This document shows, one piece after another, positions 1-10,787 of a stretch of 64,000 nucleotides of DNA. The position numbers were made by a program, and so were the translations under genes. Source of the DNA: Thermothelomyces thermophilus ATCC 42464 (lineage: Eukaryota; Ascomycota; Sordariomycetes; Sordariales; Chaetomiaceae); assembly GCF_000226095.1 (NCBI RefSeq), contig NC_016476.1, forward strand, positions 1 to 64,000, in the 5' to 3' direction. The notes under the pieces are model-generated. The model was not told the DNA's origin, did no database searches, and was given only the letters and a program-made list of their open reading frames with translations. Numbering within the stretch: the stretch's first letter is position 1; every line of letters begins with the position of its first letter.

Positions 1-142
1 CCCTAACCCTAACCCTAACCCTAACCCTAACCCTAACCCTAACCCTAACCCTAACCCTAACCCTAACCCTAACCCTAACCCTAACCCTAACCCTAACCCT
101 AACCCTAACCCTAACCCTAACCCTAACCCTAACCCTAACCCT
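1..142. repeat. Telomere repeat array (CCCTAA)n
   Basis: About 23 perfect head-to-tail copies of CCCTAA run from the first base. This is the C-rich strand of the TTAGGG telomere repeat used by most filamentous ascomycetes, so the window starts at a chromosome end. The array joins directly to AT-rich sequence with no spacer, which fits telomere addition onto a broken subtelomeric element. Confidence 0.98.
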
Positions 143-3100
143 TCGTATTCCTTCGGTACTTCCCTAGTCTTGTCTTGTCTCTCGGCTTTCTAATAGTATA
201 CGAACTTGGTTCTATCTATAGTAATACTAGCGATTTCTCCTATCTTAACCCACTACTCTAGTTATAGTGCTCCGCATTTGCTAACAGAGAGAATAGCTAT
301 CGGCGATTTAGCTCGTTCCTCCTATCGTAACGTTAGTGTCGTTATACCGCTTCTTCCAAAGTCTGTAGTAGTCTGCCTACTACTATCCGTCTCTTGTAGT
401 AGATCCATAGGACATGCCTTCCTCTAAGCATCGTCTGCTTACGATCCTTATATGCTCCCTATCTTACTAGTCAAATATAACTCTATTTGGGGTCGTAAGT
501 AGCTACTATTCTTCTAGCTAATATCTAGGTCGTAATCTTTATACTATAGTAATCCTAATATTATATCTTTATCGTCGCCTATGTCTATAATGCTAAATAT
601 AACTATTATAGTTTTCCCTACTATAGTAATATCGATCGGTTTAGTCTCCCTATATACCTATTATATCGGAAATAGCCCTTTGACTATGCTATACTTCTGC
701 TTTATCCTCTAGGGTATCTATAGCTAATTTACAAGTGTTAGCAAAATCAGGTTTATCTCTACTCCACTATCTACTAGTACGAGCATTTCGTGCTATTTCC
801 ATTATGCTATTATCTATAATCGTTTGTCTTACCGCTGTCGTCTAAAGATTGTAGTGATTTCCTATATTTCTGCCAGGAGGTCTTAATATAGTGGTCTCTT
901 ATGCTAGTTCCTCCTATACTATGCTACTACTCGCCGCTATACAGGCATTAATAGTTTTCGGGCCCCTCGAAGGGCCTTAACCTGTTTCCTAGGTTAGTGC
1001 TAACCTCTTCGGTTGTTTAGCTAATAGCGGTTTTGTCAATCGTGCTTATTTCTACAAGCCATTAAGTACTAATAGCTTCCTACTATTAGGTCTATTCTGC
1101 TTCCTATCGTATGTGCTATAGCTTCATCTAAAGCTCCTAAATCTACGATTTCTTTTTATCTGCGTAGTAGAGGCAGTTGTTACTTCGGCACGAGTCCTAT
1201 ATATCTCGTCCTGTTCTATAGTACCTAGGCTAGGCTCGTTTTAGTACTATCGTGATGCCTTCTAGATCGTAGGCTTCGATTTTTCAGAGCAATTCGGCCG
1301 CTCTATTTCCTATATTATAGACCTATTCCATAGGGCAGAGGCTTCCGTCCTTACTTCCTTGTCGGGTCGGCCAGTGATTGTTTTCGAACTTATCACGAAA
1401 GTGGTATCGGCATTCGTATGACATATACTAGAACCAAGGCACTTGTATATATGCCTCGTATCGCAGGTATAGTTACGTAGCGTTGCCTAGAAGGTATTAG
1501 AATTCTTTTCTAAATCCTTCCTACTATACGTATACTATAGGTACTCTAATGCTAAGATAGGAGTATTTCTTCTAATAGTTTTCCTATATACGTTTGTCTT
1601 TTCTACGGTTTATACGTATAAATTAGTACTCTAGGTTCTATATATCGTAGCTAAGTTACTAATCGTCAAAATACTCGGCGTAACTATCAGGCCTATCGTA
1701 TATTACAGGCTGTTCCCTTTTAATAGTTTCTACAATATGTTAGAGTTCCCTTATCTCGTCCCTCATTTTATTACTCTACTAGGTAAGTCGAATCAAGCGT
1801 CTATCCTATTCGCGTAGTTCTATATTAAGCCGGAAAACTTTGTTATAATACTATTCGATTCGTTCCTAGAGGAATAGAACATTAGGTCCGGGTCTTTCGA
1901 TTCCTTAGGTATCGGTCGTCTACAATCTATCCTGCCTCTAGGTAACTGTAAAACCCTACCGCCTTAAGGCTAGAATAATCGAAATTAGTAGTGTATATTC
2001 TCCTACCATGTCCCATTTGGCAAGACCTATTTCTAGGTCTATAGTAACTAGTTCGGAGTATAGTGCTTGTTTATCTTTACTATCGCCGTTACGTCTAAGA
2101 CTATCTATGTCGCTATCCCTATTCTTATAGCTTACGGCTGCTACTTTGATAGCATCCTTAGCGGTTTCGTTAATAGCTATAATTTCCTTTCTAGGGACTG
2201 GTTTCTAGTCTTTCTTTAGGCTTTGACATTCTCGTTTATAGTGTCCTTTCTTTCTATAGTTATAGTAGGTAATATTAGACTTGTCTTTAGCCATCCTTTT
2301 CTTATCCTACTTCTATACTATATCTATATCTATAGCTCTAGGATGCGTTCTATACAATATGCTAATATATACTCGTTTTTTCTTATCGTTAGCTTTGATC
2401 ATGGTTCTATTTATCTGACCTCGTTTCTACTACTCTTATATATAGAGTCGATCATCAATTTTAATAGCCTATATAATATATTTGTCTAAAGTCTTAGGCC
2501 GGTCATACTTATATAGTTTATCTTTAACCTTTTCCTTTAAGCTATTATAAAATAGTTATATTAATACCTCATTATTAAGCTAAGACTTAAGTATATCCTA
2601 TCTAAACTATATAGCGTAAGAGGCTACTAACTTAGTCTACCGGAGATTAGCAAGTCTTTCTTATATATAAATCTTCTTGTCTTTGTCGCTAAAAACCTTC
2701 TAAAGCTCTTCTTCAAACTAGTCATAGGATCAAAAGACTGCTTATATAAATACGTCTTGGTTATCTTCGTCTTCCTTAGTAAGATAGTCATTCTATATAA
2801 GCTTAAACTATCTAAGTGCCTTGCCCTCTGGTCTCGTAGCTACGTAGAGGACTTTAGCTTTATTGTCTAGAAACTTGTCATCATTAAGCCGGAAGTAGGA
2901 TCAGAGGTTTGTTAGGAATCCTGTAAGATCCTCCTTAGTTCCTCTATATTTGCTAGGTAGTTCGATCTTAATATGGTTCGCTTTGGCGCCCTTAAGTGCC
3001 TTGATTTTGGCGTAGGCCTTGTTGACTAGCTTCTATAAGTGCTTTTCGCCGTTTTCGAGTTCCTTAATCCGGGCTTAAGTAACCTTATCTCTCTAGTCTA

Positions 3101-4660
3101 ACTCCTAGATCTACTACTAGAGTTGACTAAGCTAGGCAAGCAGCTATTCGGCCGTAACATTAGTAGCTATATTAATATTAAGGTCGAAATTACCTCTATT
3201 TAAAGCTATAATAGAACAAAGGGAGTAATAGCAATGTATAACGAACCTAGCTTAGACTTCTTCTAAAAGGGTTTAGACAGAGGTAAATTAAGTAAGATAA
3301 ACGTATAAGTCGTCTAAAGGATTTGGTAAAGCTAAAGGTTTTATAATAATACTAGAGTTATTTTCTACAATGGTTAGTAATGCTTAATATAAGTACTTAT
3401 AATTATAAGTTATAGTTGCTATTACTAGTAAACTCCTAGAGTCTATTATAACGAGTGGCTATTTATATATATATATACTTCTGCTAATCGCTTATAGTCC
3501 CCTTCTATTCTAACCTTAGATTGCCTTTAGTAGCTAGCTATCCTCTACTATTTTTCCCTTTTGGTAATCGTTTGCCTATAGTAGCCCACGCTCCTTAGCA
3601 ATCCTATATCAGCCTCGCTTCGTGCCCTTCTTGATTAGTGGCTCATTTAGCCTCCTATGCCCTACCAGGTCGCGGTATATAGTTAGCTTATGATATCGAA
3701 AGACTACCTATGTAAATGTATCTCGGTTGTCTTTGTCTTCTTTAGTAAGATAGTTATTTTACGTAGGCTTAAACTATCTAAGCGCCTTGCCCTCTAGTCT
3801 CGTAGCTATATAGAGGACTTTAGCTTTATCGTTTAGAAACTTGTTATTATTAAGCTAGAAGTAAGATTAGAGGTTCGTTAGGAATCCTATAAGATCCTCC
3901 TTAGTTCCTCTATATTTGCTAGGTAGTTTAATCTTAATATGGTTTGCTTTGGCACCCTCGAGTGCCTTGATTTTGGCATAGGCCTCGTTAACTAGCTTCT
4001 ATAAGTGCTTTTCGCCGTTTTCAAGTTCCTTAATCTAAGCTTAAGTAACCTTATCTCTCTAGTCTAACTCCTAGATCTACTACTAGAGTTAACTAAGCTA
4101 GGCAAGCAGCTATTCGGCTGTAACGTTAGTAGTTATATCAATATTAAGGTCAAAATTACCTCCGTTCTAAGCTATAATAGAACAAAGGGAGTAATAGCAA
4201 TGTATAACAAACCTAACTTAGACTTCTTCTAAAAGGGTTCAGACGGAGGTAAATTAAGTAAGACAAGCGTATAAGTTGTCTAAGGGATTTAGTAAAGCTA
4301 AAGGGTTTATAACAATACTAGAGTTATCTCCTACAATAGTTAGTAATGCTTAGTATAAGTACCTATAATTATAGGTTATAGTTACTATCACTAGTAAACT
4401 CCTAGAGTCTACTATAACAAGTGGCTATCTATATATATATATACTTCTGCCGATTGCTTATAGTCCCCTTCTATCCTGTCCTTAGATTGCCTTTAGTAGC
4501 TAGCTATCCTCTGCTATCTTTTCCTTTTAGTAATCGTTTGCCTATGGTAGCCCGTACTCCCTAGTAATCCTGTGTCAGCCTCGCTTCGTGCCCTTCTTGA
4601 TTGGTGGCTCATTCAGCCTCCTGTGCCCCACCGGGTCGCGGTATATGGTTGGCTTGTGAC
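143..4660 (-). mobile_element. Fossil Ty3/Gypsy-type LTR retrotransposon, RIP-damaged, truncated by the telomere
   Basis: This is an old, broken LTR element read on the minus strand. Parts that can be recognised are an LTR-like leading end at about 4150-4660 (its minus strand starts TGTCACAAGCC) and again at about 3190-3690, a gag region below that, a zinc-knuckle remnant at about 2226-2270, and a retropepsin-like region at about 500-790 with an Asp-Ser-Gly core and the downstream ILG region. Reverse transcriptase, RNase H and integrase are not seen: the telomere begins before they would be reached. Breaks are very numerous, and the strong AT bias with abundant TA steps is the pattern left by RIP, so the copy is old and inactive. 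The family call rests on the zinc knuckle, the protease and their order; without reverse transcriptase it stays provisional. Confidence 0.7.
2721..4660 (-). repeat. Tandem direct duplication, two units of about 966 bp, inside the LTR fossil
   Basis: Two adjacent units, about 2721-3686 and 3687-4660, align along their whole length with a constant offset near 966 bp. Each contains the LTR-like segment plus the start of the gag region. Differences between the units are mostly transitions, as expected if both were hit by RIP after the duplication arose. The unit borders are placed by eye and could shift by tens of bases. Confidence 0.8.
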
Positions 4661-5460
4661 AGCGAGCTTATCTAGGCCTGCAATGCGCCTGTAATTCTAT
4701 AGCTACGGCTCGGAAATAAGAATCCTAGCCTTGTGTTTTACCGTGACCTCTTTAAGGTCAGGCTAACTATCCTAGCACCTTAGCTTCCTAACGAGCTAGT
4801 ATTTATATATTACTATATAGCTATCGTTATATATTATAGTGATACAAGCGACTTTAATATATTACGTCTCTATAGACCGAACTACAAGCTATTCTTATAA
4901 GGTAAGAGTAGCCCCGGCTTTCCCTAGTCTAGCAATTAGCATATTCGAGAGGGCAGAGAGTATACAATATTTTACATTCGTATAGATAGCTTACTATTAG
5001 ACCTACTAGCTCTATTAGAATCTCTAATATACTAGGCTACCGATAAAACTAGTATCGTTCGTCTAATAGTAAAGAATCGTATTATAGAGGTATATAGGGA
5101 ACTAAAGAAAATCTTAACAACATCTAATACCTTGCTAGACCTAACCATTTCTCGTCTAGCCAACTACACTTAGCTAGATACATCATATAATACTCCTTTA
5201 GATATACTATAACCTAGAAACTTTAATATACCATATTCGGTTCATACAAATCACATTAGCCAAGCAAAGATTACAGAGCCTAAAGTATAAGAGGTATAAG
5301 ATAGGTATAACAAAGCTACATCTAGACTTACTAATACTAAGGATATAGAATACTTATTCTCAGACAATAGAACCGGATAATCTCTAGATACTACTCCTTA
5401 ATCCTATCGACAGAGACATTACTCTTATAAGTCTAAGCGGTCTATAGGTTCTAGTGCTTA
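4661..5460 (+). mobile_element. AT-rich RIP-damaged relic of unknown family
   Basis: This stretch has the same AT-rich, TA-dense composition as the element to its left but does not repeat it. Short interrupted open stretches occur on the plus strand around 4990-5450. They carry no motif that I can assign to a transposon family. It is most likely a second, older mobile-element fragment; composition returns towards the GC-rich host average after about 5460. Confidence 0.4.
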
Positions 5461-6642
5461 GCCCAGAATAGCCCTAGTAACACTCCAATCATCGTCCTAG
5501 CTAGCGCGGCGTCCAAGCCAGAGTAACGAAAACTAGGGCCAAGGCAGTAAGCGCCGCTCCCGAGACACTCGGGGAAACGCCGAGACGCAGATTACGCCCT
5601 AGGCACGCCGCGACGATTAAGCCGGTCATTTCCGGTCTCATAGCCGTGATCGGAGTCATAGGCACCGTCAGCGTCCCCAAGTTCCCGGACCTGAACCCTA
5701 CCCTGACAATCCGAACCTGATCCTGCTGCCGGAGAGCTCTCTCCGTAACGCTAGGTCCCGCGATAGCTCTATACCTTGTCTGGGTCTGCTCGAATCAAGC
5801 TAGAGTAGCAGTCGAGATAGCCGTCCGCGTCACTCTGAGTCTATATGCTTGTAACCGTAGTATAGCTAGTCCCTAACGTGGCGGTAGCCTCCCCTGAAAT
5901 GATGACTCTAGTGGCCGTAATTGAGGTTACATTTGTACCCGAGAACGCGTAGCAACTCGAATAAAATATACTATTAATACCTGAACTGTATAGGACGTTG
6001 GCATACGTGACATCGAGTTAAAAGGATTGCCTAATGGCCTCTATAGGTATGTGATCAGTCTAACTAGATTTGACAACCGGGGGGGCATCTGGCTGACCTA
6101 CCACCAGGGATGACGTATCTAGCATGTATTTAGAGAGCTTCTGTTAGTGCCTCCGGCACCTGGAAAGAATTAACGCGTTGTTATTACCATTTCTAAGCCT
6201 CATACGATAGTTCCGGTGCTGGCTGCTACTGCGCTCACACCGCTGTAGTTAACCAGGATTGCAGCACATCTGCCCTTGCTATAGCAACCAGTGAGCGTGA
6301 TGATGTACCGGGCCCGCGATGCTCTCGTGGTAACCGGATAGGCGCCCCAGGAACTTTGATATACGACGCCTGTTCTTTCCGAGTCCGTTACATAATTATA
6401 CCTGCACCCTGTGCTCTCCGCTACAGATTCTTTCTCCAGGCAACTGGGATTGTCTTTTCCCGAGCTCTCTGGTCTCTGGTCGTTTCCGCCATTGACGTTC
6501 CCTCGTTTTTACCTCTTTTGTTGTCAATCTGCCTATCAGGTACGTAACCAAAAAGAATATAAAAGAAGGTGAACCAGGATCTGACTTAATTCTCGCGTGA
6601 CAACAGCGAAACCCTGATGCCACGAGGCAGCCAGGGGCACCC
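5461..6642. other. Transition zone without a recognisable gene
   Basis: Composition rises from AT-rich relic to host-like GC content. I see no coding region, RNA gene or repeat here that I can support. Confidence 0.5.
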
Positions 6643-8397
6643 TCAGATCCGCACACGCTCCTTCAGCCCATACTCGCTGTCCAGGTCCCTCCGCAATTGA
6701 ACCTGTCGCTCCAAGAGAGCGGAAACGAAGCCCACCAGTGCAAATGCCAGAAAGATGATCCAGACAAACCTGAAGCTTGCAGTGAAGGCTCCGAGAACCT
6801 GCTGCCTGACAGTGGCATCCAAGCCGGCTATGAAAGTTCCCGACGCATGCTCATATGCTTGACCGTTGCTCAGCTCGGCCCGTACGACGGCGTCGTCAAT
6901 CGAGCGGAGGCTGGCCGAGAACTGCGCGTTGAAGACGGCATTCGGAACGGCAACGCCGAGAAGGGAACCCAGGCCTCGCAAGAAAGCCCACGACCCGGTC
7001 GCTGCCGCGTTCTCCTTATCTGTGAGCTCGACGAGGACGGCAGGCAGAGTAGTCGAGACAATGATGCCGGACCCGACTCCGACCAGGAAAGACAGGGAAA
7101 TCCACAGGACCACCGACCGGGACTCCTCGAGTGGTATAGAGGGCAACAGGCCCGCACCCATGAGCGCAAAGCCCGCAAGGTGCATCAGGCGGTATTTACC
7201 GAATCTGGCAAGCAGCGGCCCGCCAACGGCGGCGAGCACGACAATGGTGAGACTGCAGGGAAGGATCAGGACGCCGGACTGCGACGGCGAGGCTCGGAGG
7301 ACGGCCTGGAAGAAGGGCGGGAGGTAGAACTGGAAGCCATAGGTGATAAACCCGTGGACGGCGGTGATGGTCATGGCCGCAATCGTAGTTCGGTTGGAGA
7401 AGACGTGTGGTGCCATGATGGGGCGCGTACACCGCCGAGATCGTTCCCAGAAAACAAACACAGCGATGCCGGCGACGCCGCCCGCCAGGAATGCCACAAT
7501 GGTCGGGTCGGACCAGGCGTAGACGGTGCCGGCCAAGCTCAGGGCGCAGAGGATCAAGACGACGGCGGCAGTGAGAAGGAGAATCCCGACGTAGTCGACC
7601 TGGCTGATCTGCTGCAGTACCGACAGCCCCTTCCACGAGTTTCCGCTGCTGAGCCGGAGCCAGAACCACATGAGGACGAGAGCGAGGACGCAGACGGGGA
7701 GGTTGACACCGAAGCACCACCGCCAGTTGGTCTGGGCAAAGACGCCGCCCAGGAGCGGCCCGATAGTCGTTCCCAAGGCGTACACGGCAGCCTTGATGGC
7801 CACGTAGTGCCCTCGCTTCTTGAGGGGGATAATGTCACAGAGGATGAGCTCGGCAAAGAGGTCGATCCCCCCCGAACCTATACCCTGGACGATGCGTCCG
7901 CACAGCAGGACCGCGCAGCTGTTGGCATACCCGGCGATGGCGCTGCCGGCTCCGAAGATGGCCACGGCTGCCATCATCAGGTGCCTCCGTCCCCAGATGT
8001 CGGCCAGCTGGCCGAAGAGCGGCTGGAAGACGATGGAGGCTAGGAGAAAGGCCGTGGCCACCCATGACGAGTTGGGGCCGAGCCCGAGAGACCGCGATAT
8101 GGTCGGGAGAGCGGTGCTGACCACGCTACCCTCGAAGGCAGAGAGGAGGATGGGGAAGCAAAGGCCTACAAAGCATCTCCAGAACCCGGCGCCCCTGACC
8201 CAACCTTCGGGTTCGCTTGCCCTCTCGGCCGGTGCCTTGTCCTCGGAGCACGGAAGGGTCGTTGACGACGAGTGTGACGATGCGGGAGGCCCATCGGTCA
8301 CCGTATGATCCTCTCGGCCGAGAACCAGGTGCGAGCTCGTGGTGGTAAAACCGGCCGTTGATTCCGAGTCCCATCCTCCCGATGGCCTGGGATCCAT
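6643..8397 (-). CDS. MFS multidrug transporter, DHA2-like (14-TM type)
   Basis: A single-exon gene for a 584-residue integral membrane protein, probably a plasma-membrane proton antiporter exporting toxic or secondary compounds. A hydrophilic cytosolic N-terminus of about 70 residues is followed by many hydrophobic helices. Motif A of the major facilitator superfamily (GQLADIWGRR) lies at residues 129-138, the antiporter motif C region (ALGTTIGPLLGG) at 208-219, and the WRWCFGVNLP signature typical of 14-helix drug transporters at about 225-234. The start chosen is the first ATG in frame (8395-8397); the open frame continues upstream but has no earlier ATG nearby. It is the most telomere-proximal intact gene and faces the telomere. 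Substrate cannot be told from sequence. No biosynthetic enzyme lies next to it. Confidence 0.9.
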   Translation of the reverse strand: MDPRPSGGWDSESTAGFTTTSSHLVLGREDHTVTDGPPASSHSSSTTLPCSEDKAPAERASEPEGWVRGAGFWRCFVGLCFPILLSAFEGSVVSTALPTISRSLGLGPNSSWVATAFLLASIVFQPLFGQLADIWGRRHLMMAAVAIFGAGSAIAGYANSCAVLLCGRIVQGIGSGGIDLFAELILCDIIPLKKRGHYVAIKAAVYALGTTIGPLLGGVFAQTNWRWCFGVNLPVCVLALVLMWFWLRLSSGNSWKGLSVLQQISQVDYVGILLLTAAVVLILCALSLAGTVYAWSDPTIVAFLAGGVAGIAVFVFWERSRRCTRPIMAPHVFSNRTTIAAMTITAVHGFITYGFQFYLPPFFQAVLRASPSQSGVLILPCSLTIVVLAAVGGPLLARFGKYRLMHLAGFALMGAGLLPSIPLEESRSVVLWISLSFLVGVGSGIIVSTTLPAVLVELTDKENAAATGSWAFLRGLGSLLGVAVPNAVFNAQFSASLRSIDDAVVRAELSNGQAYEHASGTFIAGLDATVRQQVLGAFTASFRFVWIIFLAFALVGFVSALLERQVQLRRDLDSEYGLKERVRI

Positions 8398-10019
8398 TAC
8401 GGCTGAACAGACTTGGGGCTGACTGAAGCGGCTCTCCGTACGCAAGTTATCCCACAAGAGTGTCCTGATTCTCAAGATTCCGGGGCTCTAGGAAAAAAAC
8501 AAAAGCAACCAGAGGTGAACGGACTAAAAGCGCTGCAAAGCCTGAAGCAATCCACATCTTTCTTTCTACCTTAAATGCCTACTATTCATTCCGATGCGCT
8601 GCTTGGTGTCCTACACCATCGCAGATCTGCCCCCTGGGCAGAATCCCTGGGCAGCATCTTTCCGCGGCAGAATCTCGTCCAAGGCATGGCCATAGAGCGG
8701 GACAAGCTCTCTCGGCCCTCGATCGCGTCGCACCCATGTGTTTGCTGTGCACAACCCGACGTCCCTGTGTCTCCCTTCCTGTGGTGCCGTCAGAGACCAA
8801 AGATGAGGGACGAGTTGGAATACCATATCTCATTGCCACCATGATGGAGGTAACTCAGGGGCGTAGTGGGCGGCCTGTATCCAGCCGGCCGTTGCACCCT
8901 CACGGATGACGGGGGCCTCTGTGTCTCAGTCAAGCAGGGTCCAGGCCCGGCCTTTCCCAACCCCAGCTCAGGTTTCCGCCCGCTGCCCCTCCGCACATGC
9001 AACCAGAAGAATGCTGCTCGGACGGAAAGATACCTTTCTGTTGCCGAGGTCAGAGTCCGGTCCGGTCTCGCAGCCAGCCCAGACCCCTTGAGACTCTTGG
9101 CAGTCCGTTGCTAGTGCTAAAGGGGACTTGTGGAACGGTTATACAGGTACGTGTAATCCGCACGCGTTCCAGCCTCTCCATTGCTGTCGTCTTAGCCCAA
9201 AGAGGAAACCTGGGTCTTCCTTCCCTCCTCCGCAGATAAAGAGCTTGAGTCTTGTGCAACATCCTAACTGTAAACCGGAAAATACCTACATACACACAGG
9301 TAGTTGAGGAGCCGATACCTTTGGGGCAAGGATCTCCACTCAGGGCGCACGGCGGCGTGCCGACCGTTGCCCGTTTAGAGCTTTTCTTTTATTAATACGA
9401 GCTGGGCAACCAGGCTAACGGTTATGCTGAGTCGCTGGGTTTGTGTCAATTCGGGATGTTGTCATTCCGAGTTCTGTCATTACCATGTCTCCAAGACTGT
9501 AGCAAACCAGGAGCCGACATCTGGGCATTCGTCTTGGCACTGCAGACTCATTCCCCGTCTTAGGCTATTTGGAACAGACGACAGGAATAACAACGACGCC
9601 ACATGGTCTATCTGTTTGTGTGTTTCTAATTCTGGCACAAGCTCCGCCCTTTTTTTTTTTTTTGTTTTCCCTAACGAAGTCACCAAGCGAGGAAATAGTG
9701 GCTTCATCCCGCTGGCCTATGGTCCGTTCAGGACAGCTTCTTGAACCTAATACGCCTGGAGCAGGCCCCTGGCCATCGAATGAACGAGAATCTGGGACCG
9801 GGAGGGGGGGGCGAGTGAGACCGCTGGTGTAGTGTAGTGTACTTAAGGATGCTAGGCCGCCCTCCTTTGTGCTCCCAGAGCAGCTTTGCCATCGACAGCA
9901 AAGTCTCATCATCGGATAATTATTTATTACCCGTCCGAGCAACGGTCAAGAAACAACACAAGTACATAGCTACCTAAGCCGGGAACCAGGCAAGCCAACC
10001 GATTAGCCATCAGCCCACA
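8398..10019. other. Intergenic region between divergent genes
   Basis: This 1.6-kb stretch separates the divergently read MFS gene and the cysteine-rich secreted-protein gene, so it holds both promoters. A T15 tract lies at about 9650-9664. No coding region is convincing; the short open frames lack family features. Confidence 0.5.
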
Positions 10020-10529
10020 ATGACTGCCTTTTCGCTTTCTCGGGCTCTCCTGCTGGCCGTCCTGGCCGTCCTGGCCGCCGCCGCCGTCAACGGCAACCCG
10101 GTCGGGCTCGGCTCCGACAGCTCGGTCGCCGCTGCGGGCCAGAAGTGCGGCGACACGATTTGCCAGGCCGGCCTGACCTGCTGCAACCCATCCTGCGGCA
10201 TCTGCGTCAAGCCGGGTATGAAGTGCACGATGCAGGCCTGCACCAAGTCGTCGCCGGCACCGCCCGTCGTCACACCGCGCGAGGACGACAAGACGACGCA
10301 GTGCGGCCCCGCCCGGTGCAAGGAAGGCACCGAGTGCTGCAACGAGAGCTGCGGCATCTGCGTCGAGCCGGGAAATGGCTGCACCAAGCAGCTCTGCCTG
10401 CCCGCCGGCGAGGTGTGCGGCAACAAGGTGTGCGCCGAGGGCCTGGTCTGCTGCAACGAGAGCTGCGGCCTCTGCGCTCCTCCCGACGGCGGCTGCACCA
10501 TGCAGCTGTGTCTCGAGAAATCCAAGTAA
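10020..10529 (+). CDS. Secreted cysteine-rich protein with three identical-spacing 8-Cys repeats
   Basis: An intronless gene for 169 residues. Residues 1-25 form a clear signal peptide (short start, long Leu/Ala/Val core, then VNG before NPVG), so the product is probably secreted. The mature chain has three modules starting at Cys43, Cys95 and Cys133, all with exactly the spacing C-x4-C-x5-CC-x3-C-x2-C-x6-C-x4-C, giving 24 cysteines and, by inference, twelve disulfides. The core CCNESCGIC is nearly identical among modules. Linkers are 20 residues (Pro/acidic) between modules 1 and 2 and only 6 between 2 and 3. The ATG has a good context (A at -3). I recognise the general look of small secreted fungal disulfide proteins, including effectors and protease-inhibitor-like folds, but cannot name a family or function. 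It lies in the subtelomeric accessory block. Confidence 0.9.
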   Translation: MTAFSLSRALLLAVLAVLAAAAVNGNPVGLGSDSSVAAAGQKCGDTICQAGLTCCNPSCGICVKPGMKCTMQACTKSSPAPPVVTPREDDKTTQCGPARCKEGTECCNESCGICVEPGNGCTKQLCLPAGEVCGNKVCAEGLVCCNESCGLCAPPDGGCTMQLCLEKSK

Positions 10530-10787
10530 GGGAGGGGATGTCGGGCTATCTGCGAGTTGGATGGTGGGGATGGGAATAAGAGGAGGAGGCGGAAGAGAAC
10601 ATATGACGTCGGCTTCAGTGACGGGCACCACATTACCACATTCTGTATATACGTACCCAAGGTTACCCAAGCTCTGAGCTTATGGTGTGACCAGTTTGGG
10701 AGGCTTCGTGTAAATAGTTCGTACATAAGAAAAATAAAAAAGAAAAGGAAAAGGGGAAAAAAAATGAAGATCACCACGAGATATTAT

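Noticed and set aside
143-6600. A RecQ-like subtelomeric helicase gene, common at fungal chromosome ends
   Set aside because: No helicase motif is visible in any frame; the recognisable protein remnants belong to an LTR element.
6697-8043. A 448-codon open frame on the plus strand across the MFS gene
   Set aside because: It is the antisense shadow of the GC-rich transporter gene; it has no family features, while the minus strand has clear MFS motifs.
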